Assembly: GCA_964610985.1 (NCBI GenBank)
Contig: CAZSZJ010000001.1
Span: forward strand, 21,947-85,946
DNA: 64,000 nt
Reading direction: 5' to 3'
Origin: JARIHD01 sp964610985
GTDB lineage: Bacteria > Patescibacteriota > Saccharimonadia > Saccharimonadales > UBA4665
Shown here: positions 50,570-58,825 of the stretch, piece by piece
How positions within the stretch are numbered: the stretch's first letter is position 1
Layout: every line of letters starts with the position of its first letter
Made by a program: the position numbers and the translations under genes
Notes under the pieces: model-generated
What the model saw: only the letters and a program-made list of their open reading frames with translations
The model's database searches: none
What the model was told of the DNA's origin: nothing

Positions 50570-52015
50570 CTAGGCGTAGTTATCGGTCCAGTCGTTTTGC
50601 ATAAGTACAACGTCGCCAGCCGCCACAAATGACGCCAGATTACTGTAGAAATCGAGTGGATCGTCTTCGAAGCGGATTTCTTTGGCATATCCGGTCACTT
50701 TTAGGCCCTTTACGATATGGGGTGTGGTCGAATTTTGCATGAGTACCACGATGTCCGGGTTGGCTTCGGCAATCAGACGGCCCATTTCTTCGTGGACACG
50801 ACGTGTTTCGCGGCCCTGGTCTACCAGGCCAGGTGTAATGTAAATTTTGCGGCGTGCTGACAGGTCTTTTAGCGCGCGGGTCCCGGCCCGAACGCCCTCG
50901 ATGTTACCGTTATAGGTGTCATCGATAACCCAGGCACCAGCGGTTTCGTACGGTTGCATGCGATGCTCGAACGGTTCGGTCTTGGCGATTCCGGCCACAA
51001 TTTGCTTTTCGGTAAGGCCAAACAGGTCGCCGAGCGCAGCCGCCAAAGCGAGCGGTCCGACTTGGTGACGGCCGACGAGTTTGCTATGCAAGTGCAGCGT
51101 CTTTTTGCCCTTTTTGAGTGTAAACCGAACTCCGTCCACACCTACCGTCACGTCACTTGCTCTCCAACCCAGAACACCGCTTTCGTTGTATGCGTTATAG
51201 GCAGGGTGCGCCGTGAGGTAATCGCGTGTAAATGGTGATTCGCTATTTACATAGACCTGTGACTCGTCGACATAGGTGCCCACCGAAAAGATATCGGCTG
51301 CGGCACGTTGTACGGTCTTGTAGCGGTCAAGATGTGCTGGTGCGATGCCGGTGATAATGGCATGGGTGGGATGCGTAATCTTGGCAAACCGCGCCACGTC
51401 GCCCGGCGCCCCCTCGCCGTATTCAATGAGAATGATGTCTTCTTGTCCGGTCAGTTTTTCGGCGAAATGGGCGTGCGAAATGGGCACATTTTTGTTGGCG
51501 GGCGTGGCGGCAACTTTTTTGTCTTCGCCAAGTACGGTTAGCAGTAGCTCTTTCATGCTGGTTTTGCCGTAACTGCCAGCAATGGCTAGGCGCACTCCCG
51601 GATGTTCCCGGAATATTTTTTCAGATCGCCTAATACGCACGCGTTGCCGAGGTTTTACGATAAACACTCTGCCAAGCGCGAGCGGAATAACCGCCAGATG
51701 CGCCCAGATAATCGGATATGAAATGATCAGCGCCAAGCCAAATTGCCAAGCGCCCATCGTTCCCTGGAAGTACCAAAAACCAATCAGTATAAGCCCTGCC
51801 ACGATTTGCAGCCGCATGCCGATACGCAGTGCCCATAACAGCATGAGCGCCGGTCCAGTGTAGTCGAGCGACCGTCGATATGTCACTCTCGAGAAGTCAT
51901 TGGTGCGCCAAAACCACTTCAGAAATGGCAGCGCCTGGTATTCAGTGTTTTGCAGCATATACACCAGAACCGCCGAGTAGCGCCGACCATACATACTAAA
52001 GAGACCGCGGAGCAT
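50570..52015 (-). CDS. murF: MurF-like Mur ligase with N-terminal membrane segments
   Basis: 481 residues. The first 120 contain two or three hydrophobic helices ('GPALMLLWALRIGMRLQIVAGLILIGFWYF', 'FGLALIISYPIIWAHLAVIPLAL'), an extension seen in CPR Mur ligases. The ligase core has P-loop 'IAGSYGKTSMKELL', 'PANKNVPISHAHF', 'GIAPAHLDRYKTV' and 'FEHRMQPYETAGAWVIDDTYNGN', the MurF-type end. It should add D-Ala-D-Ala to the UDP-MurNAc peptide at the membrane. Its start overlaps the upstream hydrolase stop (TAATG). Confidence 0.88.
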   Translation of the reverse strand: MLRGLFSMYGRRYSAVLVYMLQNTEYQALPFLKWFWRTNDFSRVTYRRSLDYTGPALMLLWALRIGMRLQIVAGLILIGFWYFQGTMGAWQFGLALIISYPIIWAHLAVIPLALGRVFIVKPRQRVRIRRSEKIFREHPGVRLAIAGSYGKTSMKELLLTVLGEDKKVAATPANKNVPISHAHFAEKLTGQEDIILIEYGEGAPGDVARFAKITHPTHAIITGIAPAHLDRYKTVQRAAADIFSVGTYVDESQVYVNSESPFTRDYLTAHPAYNAYNESGVLGWRASDVTVGVDGVRFTLKKGKKTLHLHSKLVGRHQVGPLALAAALGDLFGLTEKQIVAGIAKTEPFEHRMQPYETAGAWVIDDTYNGNIEGVRAGTRALKDLSARRKIYITPGLVDQGRETRRVHEEMGRLIAEANPDIVVLMQNSTTPHIVKGLKVTGYAKEIRFEDDPLDFYSNLASFVAAGDVVLMQNDWTDNYA

Positions 52016-52764
52016 TACAAGAACTCCTTGATTGCTTTTTGGACGTCATCGGCGCGGTCGATATGTACAAAATGTCCGGCGCCGGGCAGGATTTCGAGCG
52101 TAGAGTCGGTCATGAGTTCGTGGAACTGGCGGCCATACCAGACGGGCGCATCTTCGTCGAGTTCACCGTAGATCAGGAGCACAGGCATATTTAGCTGCGC
52201 GGCATCGGCGCGAACATCATCAGTCACGACGCGTTTAAACGTCTCCTGCAAATGTTCGGCGACGAGCATGTCTGAACCGATGGTTTTGTATACCTTACGG
52301 CGCAATTTCTTTTTGAGCTGTGCGGGCAGCGGCGACGTGACGAGCTTGCCGGTTTTGACTAGGATACGGAGGGTGTGATTGCGGCCCTTATATTCGTTTC
52401 GGATACCGGCGGATGATAGCAAGACCAGTCTTTCAACCTGGAACGCGCCTTCGGCAAGACCACGGATAGCCATGGCACCACCGTTGGAATGACCGATGAT
52501 GGCGTAAATATTGCCTGCATCAATCTTTTTTAGAAAATGCTGCACAAACTGCACATAGTCATTTAACCCCCAAGACTCTTTAGGGGTTTGGGTTCCGCCA
52601 AAACCAGGAAGGTCAAGTGCGATAACCTCGTAGTCTTTTTGCAGACTCGCGCCAAGTGCACGAAGACCAGCCGCACTATCCGCCCAACCATGAAGCAGGA
52701 CAACAACCTTGCCCTTACCGCTGCGCTCGTAGCGCGTCATAAGAGAATCAACAACAACTTGCAT
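52015..52764 (-). CDS. alpha/beta hydrolase
   Basis: 249 residues: 'VVLLHGWADSAAGL' (oxyanion loop), 'IIGHSNGGAMAI' (nucleophile Ser), 'LLIYGELDEDAPV' (Asp) and 'GAGHFVHIDRADDV' (His). Complete triad, substrate unknown. TATAAT ends 6 nt before the ATG. Translationally coupled to murF, so a link to cell-wall metabolism is inferred. Confidence 0.9.
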   Translation of the reverse strand: MQVVVDSLMTRYERSGKGKVVVLLHGWADSAAGLRALGASLQKDYEVIALDLPGFGGTQTPKESWGLNDYVQFVQHFLKKIDAGNIYAIIGHSNGGAMAIRGLAEGAFQVERLVLLSSAGIRNEYKGRNHTLRILVKTGKLVTSPLPAQLKKKLRRKVYKTIGSDMLVAEHLQETFKRVVTDDVRADAAQLNMPVLLIYGELDEDAPVWYGRQFHELMTDSTLEILPGAGHFVHIDRADDVQKAIKEFL

Positions 52765-52802
52765 GTACTAATTATACGCTACAACGGCCGGCGTCCAGTT
52801 GC

Positions 52803-53405
52803 CTAAATCAAAAATATCAATGCAATTACTACAATGACGAACACACCTGCACCAACCAGGATAAGCATTTTTTTGCTGTTGTGGCCGCTGGGTGCAGGTA
52901 CGGGAGCAACCGGTGGCATGGTATTTGGTGACGGATCCGGTTGGTCGGTGACGGGCGCCAAGGGTGCCTGCGGTCCGGGAGCATCCGAGGGGGCGGGTGT
53001 GATGTCCAATTCTGTTAGTGTTGGGTCGCCTGTAGCACCAAGCCGGTCGGTTGAGCCGGATTGTCCTGGAGCACCAGGGGTCGGGGCACCTTCGGCCGGG
53101 TCTGAGGGCAGGCTTGCCACCTGGTCGGTTGGCGCTTCGGAGGTAAGCGAAGGCATGTCGCCTACGGCGCCACCCGCTGCCGCCGAGCCAATACCGGCGC
53201 TTGTTTCGCTATCAAATGAGGTGCTATCGAGGTCGGAATTTCGTGACGATGTATTAGTTGTATCAGCAGCCGAACTCTGACCGTCGGTGATGTCTACCGA
53301 TACTTCCTGGCTAGGCTGCGCCTGTGCCGCGACATCTTGCGGTTCATCTTGTTTTGGCATTGAGGGAGCCGAGTTGTCGGCGCTGTTTTTTGGTTCCATA
53401 GACAT
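52803..53405 (-). CDS. disordered tail-anchored protein, 200 aa
   Basis: Residues 1-170 are Ser/Asp/Pro/Ala-rich with no predicted fold. A single hydrophobic helix at the very C-terminus ('KKMLILVGAGVFVIVVIALIFLI') would anchor it, leaving the long tail in the cytoplasm or, with the opposite topology, outside. No domain known. GGAAG lies 6 nt before the second ATG (M3). Confidence 0.65.
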   Translation of the reverse strand: MSMEPKNSADNSAPSMPKQDEPQDVAAQAQPSQEVSVDITDGQSSAADTTNTSSRNSDLDSTSFDSETSAGIGSAAAGGAVGDMPSLTSEAPTDQVASLPSDPAEGAPTPGAPGQSGSTDRLGATGDPTLTELDITPAPSDAPGPQAPLAPVTDQPDPSPNTMPPVAPVPAPSGHNSKKMLILVGAGVFVIVVIALIFLI

Positions 53406-53464
53406 CTTCCAAGCTTTATTTAATACGTATAATACAGATTATACATAAGCGCGTTCCCATTCCC

Positions 53465-53500
53465 AAAAAGTACGGCCTTGTATTTGGGGCCGTACTTTTT
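53465..53500. terminator. rho-independent terminator
   Basis: AAAAAGTACGGCC (53465-53477) pairs with GGCCGTACTTTTT (53488-53500). On the minus strand it follows the 128-aa gene. Confidence 0.92.
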
Positions 53501-53529
53501 AGTTACTGGCGTTAGCGTCCTCAATTTGC

Positions 53530-53916
53530 TTATTTGCGCTTGAGTTCCCAGCGCCCCGAATAGATGTCGGCGACATCTTTGTCGTGGTCGCGGCCGATGC
53601 CGACCCATTTGCCGCTCATAGCGTCGGTGTCTTCGTTGATAAGCAGCTGCAGTGCACCGCTGTAGATCATGCCCTTAAATTCACCAGTCGGCGACGTGGT
53701 TTCGTGCCAGGTGCCAGTGGCGACATTGCCATCTATAGTCAGACGGACCAGGATATATGCGCCCATATCGTTGGGCTGGCTTTCCAGCACCAAACTGTTG
53801 CCTTGTTGATATACGCTTACGTCGTACTCACTTGTCTCTTCGCCCTCGTGGTTGTTGCTCGGAAACCAGTAGGTCGAGTGCCATGTGCCACTAAAGGTGT
53901 AGTTTTGCTTTGCCAT
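53530..53916 (-). CDS. hypothetical beta-rich protein, 128 aa
   Basis: 'YTFSGTWHSTYWFPSNNHEGEETSEYDVSVYQQGNSLVLESQPNDMGAYILVRLTIDGNVATGTWHETTSP' suggests a small lipocalin-like or beta-barrel fold with repeated GTW motifs. No export signal. GAGG lies 9 nt before the ATG. A good terminator follows. Function unknown. Confidence 0.65.
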   Translation of the reverse strand: MAKQNYTFSGTWHSTYWFPSNNHEGEETSEYDVSVYQQGNSLVLESQPNDMGAYILVRLTIDGNVATGTWHETTSPTGEFKGMIYSGALQLLINEDTDAMSGKWVGIGRDHDKDVADIYSGRWELKRK

Positions 53917-54133
53917 ATCGTCAGCCTCACTTTGCTTAACTGTATGCTAGGAGTCTTTATTGTATCAGGCGTGGCGCCCCTGTGCTAGATCTGTTTGCAA
54001 TCTGGGGGATTTAGAGAGGTTTAATTGGGGCGGGCGTGTCTGCGAGCATGTACCAAAAGAACCCCCCATAAATCTTTCACCATATCAAGGGGAAATTTGC
54101 TATCATACCCAACATAGTATAGAAAAGTAAATC

Positions 54134-56734
54134 GTGATAATTAAAAGACGAATTAGCCCTATCAAGACACTGCACCGCGCTTGTAAAAAAGCGTCTAGCC
54201 TATACATTGCGCTCATTTCCCGCAAAGCCTCGCAGCGTTGGCTCATAATATTCGGTCTGGCGGCGCTCTTTTTGTCCACGGTATATTGGTCGCTACTGGG
54301 GGCGGATATCCACCGCGGCAATGCCGACCAGCTGGTTGACGGCTATTTGTTTGAGAGTCTTAAGACCTTTACGGGCGCTCAATTTCCTGGCGCCCATACC
54401 TTCCTTCTCAAATGGCCGCTGTTCGCGCTTCTGCCATTGTTCAACTTTTCACTGTCCGGTTTTGCATTTTTGACCGTCCTCATGACCATCGCCACCGTTG
54501 GCATACTGGCCTGGATTTTGTACAAAATAGATAGACGTCCGCTCGTTTTTACAGCGTTTTGTTTGGGCCTCGCATGCATATTTTTGATGATTCCGGCGCA
54601 ACCACACGACAATGCCCTGCTCCCCGTTAATATGGCTATGATTACCACCCGCAATCTGGAATACGCCGTATATCTGGCCGCTTTGTATGTGATTATGCGG
54701 CGACCCCTAAAATCGTGGGGTGTAGCAACATCATTCGTGGGACTGACGTTGCTATTCGCAAGCGACAAGCTTTTTGCAGTGTTGGCGGTGGGTAGCGGCC
54801 TGCTCGCGTATATTTTATTTCGTCTGGCGGTTCAAGTTAGACTGACTGTTGCTTCGCTGCAGTGGCTGGCTGTAAGTCTTGTTGCAGCGGTCGCCGCAAA
54901 CGGGCTACTCTGGGCGATCAATGCCGTCGGTCTGACAAATATCGTAAGCGAAGCGTCAGCGTCACCCTTTGCCCTGACGCACGAGCCGCGTAATATCGCC
55001 CTCGGAATTATCTTTGGACTAGGTTCTCTACTCACCAACTTCGGAGCCAATCCGGTATACGACCTGGCCGTGCTCAAAGAACTGCCCCGATTACTACTAG
55101 ACCGTTTACAGCATCCATCCAGCATCGTATTTTTGGCGAACTTCAGCGCGTTTGCCGCGGCCGTGTTCGCCACATGCAAAGTCTTGCTGTTAGGAATCCG
55201 CTCGCGCGCTAACCAGCTCACGCCGGATGTCGGCATGGCCGTGCTTTTAACATTGGCCACAGTCACCGCGGGCGGTGCATACGTTTTTACCGACCACTAC
55301 CACCCCGTCGATGCGCGATACCTTTTCATTGGCTTCTTTGCGCTGGTTATTTCGCTGGCAGTATATGTGCGGTCACTCAAAAAACTGCCGAGGGGCTTGT
55401 TAGCCGGGCTCATATTAATAGGTGCAGTCATTCTGCCGCTGGCCGTGCTGCACGCCCATGACAGCCACGCCCGTGCCGCGCGCCTCTTTGCCGAACGGGA
55501 CGACCGCAATAAAATCATCGCGCGCGTCATAACCGACACACGCACCAATGTTCTAGTCGGCGACTACTGGAGTGTAATTCCAATCCGGCAGTATCTGCCG
55601 GCGAATTACCACCTCACTATCGTGCCACAGGGCGACTGCAAAACGCCTTATCCTGTCTTGAATAGTGAAGCTTGGCGAGCCGACCTACGAAACACGCGTT
55701 TTCTGTATCTTGCCAGACAGACCAAACTGGATCAAAAGGGCGTCTATAACAATTGTGAGCTCAAAGACATCATAAAAACGTACGGTGCACCAAACGCCAA
55801 CTACGTTCTGGCGGGCAGCACCGCCAACCCGAGCGAAATGTTGTTTTTGTACCAGCAGGGCATCCGCAGCAGCCGGCCCGTCGAGGACCCCAAAGACGCC
55901 GTTCTCCCCCGTCCGCCCGAACGCCTGCGAAACACGACCTGCCAAACCGGCACTATCTTGAACGTTGTGGCGCATGAAGACGACGACCTGTTATTCATCA
56001 ATCCCGACACCAAACAAGCCATAAATGCAGAAAAATGCGTCCGCACCGTATTCGTCACATCCGGCGACGCGGGCGGCGAAGCGAAATATTGGAAAGGCCG
56101 TGAACTGGGCGCAAGGGCCGCATACGCCGCGATGGCCGGCAAAAAAGATGTCTGGGGGGAGCGCGTCATTCGATTTGGCGATCGCTACATCACCGTTGCG
56201 ACCCTCGAGGACAATCCAAATATTTCACTGCTATTCATGCATCTGCCCGACGGCAATCTACGAGGGCAAGGCTTCCGTCGCGCCGGCCACCGCGTGAGCC
56301 TTGAGTTGCTTGAAAAAGGCCGGATAGAGACGATCACGGCGCTTGACAGCGAATCAACCTACACCCGATCCGATCTAACAAATGTACTGACAGACATAAT
56401 GCGGCTCTATTCCCCTACAGAGGTACGCACCCAAAATCCCACAAAAGATCCGGCCGTCTTTGATCACAGCGATCACATTGCCGTCGGACGCCTTACGCGC
56501 CTAGCATACGAGCAGTATCATACCGAAAAACCCGAATCTGCGATTGCGTATTATATGGGATATCCAATCAGCGACCTTGAACCCAATCTATCCACCGAAG
56601 ACATCCTGGATAAACAGCGCACCTTCCTAATCTACGGAATCTTTGACGGCGCCGCCTGCCGCACCATGGACGAATGCCGGCACACGGCATACGAGCCATT
56701 TTTGCAGCGCCAGTATAAAATGGACGCCAAATAA
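54134..56734 (+). CDS. polytopic membrane protein fused to PIG-L/LmbE-type deacetylase
   Basis: 866 residues from GTG 54134. Residues 30-430 hold about ten to twelve hydrophobic helices, with an early acidic loop 'LLGADIHRGNADQLVDGYL', like multi-pass glycosyltransferases (GT-C/PMT type). A soluble linker follows to about 600. The C-terminal domain is PIG-L: 'VVAHEDDDLLF' (AHPDDE variant, about 612-618), 'VFVTSGDAGG' and 'DHSDHIAVGR' (His-x-Asp-His, about 777-781). It would deacetylate an N-acetyl-sugar lipid or glycan outside or at the membrane. A TATAGA box lies 10 nt before the GTG. Confidence 0.82.
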   Translation: MIIKRRISPIKTLHRACKKASSLYIALISRKASQRWLIIFGLAALFLSTVYWSLLGADIHRGNADQLVDGYLFESLKTFTGAQFPGAHTFLLKWPLFALLPLFNFSLSGFAFLTVLMTIATVGILAWILYKIDRRPLVFTAFCLGLACIFLMIPAQPHDNALLPVNMAMITTRNLEYAVYLAALYVIMRRPLKSWGVATSFVGLTLLFASDKLFAVLAVGSGLLAYILFRLAVQVRLTVASLQWLAVSLVAAVAANGLLWAINAVGLTNIVSEASASPFALTHEPRNIALGIIFGLGSLLTNFGANPVYDLAVLKELPRLLLDRLQHPSSIVFLANFSAFAAAVFATCKVLLLGIRSRANQLTPDVGMAVLLTLATVTAGGAYVFTDHYHPVDARYLFIGFFALVISLAVYVRSLKKLPRGLLAGLILIGAVILPLAVLHAHDSHARAARLFAERDDRNKIIARVITDTRTNVLVGDYWSVIPIRQYLPANYHLTIVPQGDCKTPYPVLNSEAWRADLRNTRFLYLARQTKLDQKGVYNNCELKDIIKTYGAPNANYVLAGSTANPSEMLFLYQQGIRSSRPVEDPKDAVLPRPPERLRNTTCQTGTILNVVAHEDDDLLFINPDTKQAINAEKCVRTVFVTSGDAGGEAKYWKGRELGARAAYAAMAGKKDVWGERVIRFGDRYITVATLEDNPNISLLFMHLPDGNLRGQGFRRAGHRVSLELLEKGRIETITALDSESTYTRSDLTNVLTDIMRLYSPTEVRTQNPTKDPAVFDHSDHIAVGRLTRLAYEQYHTEKPESAIAYYMGYPISDLEPNLSTEDILDKQRTFLIYGIFDGAACRTMDECRHTAYEPFLQRQYKMDAK

Positions 56735-56737
56735 TAA

Positions 56738-56766
56738 AAACCGGCATGTGTATGCCGGTTTCTTTT
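56738..56766 (+). terminator. rho-independent terminator
   Basis: AAACCGGCAT (56738-56747) pairs with ATGCCGGTTT (56752-56761), then CTTTTC. It follows the PIG-L fusion gene by 3 nt. Confidence 0.85.
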
Positions 56767-56796
56767 CCTCTGTAATCGAGGGTTCTAATTCAAAAT

Positions 56797-56873
56797 TGGT
56801 GGAGCTACAGGGACTTGAACCCTGGACCTCTTCCATGCCATGGAAGCGCTCTAGCCAACTGAGCTACAGCCCC
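56797..56873 (-). tRNA. tRNA-Ala (anticodon GGC)
   Basis: A full 77-nt cloverleaf including an encoded CCA end. The anticodon loop ATGGCAT gives GGC. The acceptor stem contains the G3-U70 pair that marks alanine tRNAs. The T arm has GTTCAAG and the D arm GTAGCTCAGTTGG. Confidence 0.97.
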
Positions 56874-56927
56874 AATCCGATATATTCTACCAGGTCACCC
56901 CTGATATGTAAACGTCTGTGTGCCCCG

Positions 56928-57857
56928 TTAGAATATCCGTTTGGCGCGCCCAATCGTAAAGGCAAAGAAACAAAGTGACAGGCTCATCAGCACAATCACG
57001 GCATATGCCCACGGCTGGTGCTGAAATGGCAGCCCGATATTCATGCCGTACATACCAAACACGACGTTAGGCAGCGTAATAAGCACTGTCGCCCCGGTCA
57101 GGATTTTCATAGTGCGGTTCAGGTTATTGGAGCTGATCGATGAATATGCTTCGCGGATGTTTACGATGGATTTGATGTTGGAGCTACAGGCCTCGATAGA
57201 CTGCTCGTTGTTCAAAAGCAGATCTTCGATGATATCCTGATCTTCTTCAAAGAGCGGGATGTAGCGGCCGCGCAGCAACCGCCGTAGCGTCGCGTTGGTC
57301 GGCATTAGGGCAGCCAAGAATTCATTTAGCTCGTCTTCGATCAGCACAAAATCGATGAAATCCTGGTTGCTGATCTCGTGACCACGCAGACGCGACCGGA
57401 TGAGTTTAATTTGTTTGCTGGTCCCGTTAATGTAGCGGTCATACTGTTCGACCACTTCGTGCAAAATTTGCAGGATGAGCTTGGTGCGCTGGGTAGTGGC
57501 AAAGTCGATCTTACCGTTCAAAAATGTATCTAGGCCGGGCATACGCACCAGCGAAATCGTCATTACAATGTCTTCGCTAAATACAAAAAGCAGTGGCATC
57601 GTTACCAGCTCGGCCTCGGCGTTTTTGTAGGCGTAGCGTACGAAAATGTAGGTCTGTTCGCCTTCTTTTTCCAGACGGGGCATTTCGTCTTCGTCGAGCG
57701 CGTCTTGGATGTGGCCGGGGTCAACCTTAAATTTGGACACCAGGTGCTGCAGCTCAGCGTCGGTCGGCGCTTCGACGTAGACCCAGCTTTTTTGCTTGTA
57801 TTCGCTCAGTTCCTGAACCTGTTGGCTGCGCAGGCTTTTGTAATAGTACTTGATCAT
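56928..57857 (-). CDS. corA: CorA-like magnesium/divalent cation channel
   Basis: 309 residues from ATG 57857 (AAGGGA upstream). A cytoplasmic alpha/beta funnel domain and long stalk helix precede two C-terminal membrane helices. The loop between them has the CorA selectivity motif YGMN ('FGMYGMNIGL'). The open frame extends 70 codons upstream, but that stretch is noncoding in character. Own promoter TTAACT-18-TACAAT (57903-57932). Confidence 0.92.
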   Translation of the reverse strand: MIKYYYKSLRSQQVQELSEYKQKSWVYVEAPTDAELQHLVSKFKVDPGHIQDALDEDEMPRLEKEGEQTYIFVRYAYKNAEAELVTMPLLFVFSEDIVMTISLVRMPGLDTFLNGKIDFATTQRTKLILQILHEVVEQYDRYINGTSKQIKLIRSRLRGHEISNQDFIDFVLIEDELNEFLAALMPTNATLRRLLRGRYIPLFEEDQDIIEDLLLNNEQSIEACSSNIKSIVNIREAYSSISSNNLNRTMKILTGATVLITLPNVVFGMYGMNIGLPFQHQPWAYAVIVLMSLSLCFFAFTIGRAKRIF

Positions 57858-57959
57858 GGCGATTCCCTTCTTGCAAGCACACCCTAGTTTCGCTTTGCTT
57901 TTATTGTAGCAGCGAGCAGGCAATTTAGTTAATCTTTCGCGCTTTTCGTGAACAGCGAA

Positions 57960-58090
57960 CAAAAAAGAAAAGAACCGCCCCGCATTTTTGCGGGACAGTC
58001 TTTGTTTCGTGCGCGCCCACCCAGCGACGCTGACATACTTCTTTTTTTTGGAAAGTTTTTGTTTCACGCGCCGCTTCCGAGCGCACGATT
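57960..58090 (-). ncRNA. candidate small RNA or leader upstream of corA
   Basis: Bounded by a strong promoter (58097-58124) and, on the minus strand, a 6-bp GC-rich hairpin (57979-57994) followed by a T-rich tail. Inside, CGTGCGC (58081-58087) pairs with GCGCACG (58008-58014), and a motif GGCGCG..GAAACAAARACTKTCC occurs twice, about 58 nt apart. No convincing ORF. It could be an independent small RNA or an attenuated leader of corA. No known riboswitch was recognised. Confidence 0.55.
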
Positions 58091-58096
58091 ACTTTA

Positions 58097-58124
58097 ATCA
58101 TAACCGTTAATGCCTAAATGTCAA
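58097..58124 (-). promoter_or_regulatory. consensus-like sigma70 promoter
   Basis: TTGACA (58119-58124), 16 nt, TATGAT (58097-58102) on the minus strand. It is among the strongest promoters in the window and points into the candidate RNA upstream of corA. It follows a GCCCTCA/TGAGGGC hairpin after rdgB. Confidence 0.8.
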
Positions 58125-58175
58125 GTAGCCCTCAGAATATGAGGGCGAGCAAGTGCTTTTCGGTGCAATTTTCTG

Positions 58176-58742
58176 CTATTCCGCCTCGAGAAACGTACGA
58201 AGTTCTTCAACAGCCTTGCGCCGATGACTAAATGGCACTAACTCCTCATCGCTCATCTGCGCATACGTCTTTTCGGAACCATCAGGAATAAATACACTGT
58301 TCCAGCTGAGGCTGCTTTTCCAGGCCGTAGCTTCATCACTGCTGCGTGGTTCTGGGGCAACCTGTCCGGGTACGTGACCCTCAAACACATGCATTTCTGT
58401 ACCGTCAAAATAAGCATACATAATAGACGCTGCTGCGCGCCGATCATCGTACCCCTGCATAATTTTACAAAGACCGTCGTTGCCAACCTCTTCTAAAAAC
58501 CACTTGATCATCGTGCCCGGGAGCCGACCGAGAGCATTAAACGTCAGCGCCACATCTTCTACCAACACTGGTGCGCCGACAATTCCATACGCACTGCGCG
58601 CCTTATGCTCCACCACGGCACGCAGATCGAGCGACTGCAATTCTTCCAAATCCACTTTCTGATGGTTCACCGGGCTGCCTAGCCATTTAGCCAGATAATC
58701 TGCCTTATGCTGATTGCCCGTTATAAATACAAAATTCTTCAT
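58176..58742 (-). CDS. rdgB: RdgB/HAM1 non-canonical purine NTP pyrophosphatase
   Basis: 188 residues from ATG 58742 (GAGG at a 5-nt spacing). 'FITGNQHKADYLAKWLG' is the family's N-terminal S/TxNxxK motif, 'VLVEDVALTFNALGRLPGTMIKWFLEEVG' the central block and 'FSHRRKAVEEL' the C-terminal S-x-R-x-KA block. It removes ITP/XTP and dITP from the nucleotide pool. The substrate site differs somewhat from E. coli RdgB (VEDVAL for xEDSGL). Confidence 0.9.
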   Translation of the reverse strand: MKNFVFITGNQHKADYLAKWLGSPVNHQKVDLEELQSLDLRAVVEHKARSAYGIVGAPVLVEDVALTFNALGRLPGTMIKWFLEEVGNDGLCKIMQGYDDRRAAASIMYAYFDGTEMHVFEGHVPGQVAPEPRSSDEATAWKSSLSWNSVFIPDGSEKTYAQMSDEELVPFSHRRKAVEELRTFLEAE

Positions 58743-58825
58743 CGTTTCCTCTTTTTCTGCCACCGCAGGCAGTACAACCGCCGGTCACTATGGCCAGAAG
58801 TACCGTGTCCGCGTTAGGCGGACCA

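Noticed and set aside
57858..58067. 70-codon N-terminal extension of CorA in the open frame
   Set aside because: The stretch is Lys/Arg-rich without family similarity and spans a terminator hairpin and corA's own promoter; ATG 57857 has a good SD and the usual CorA start.
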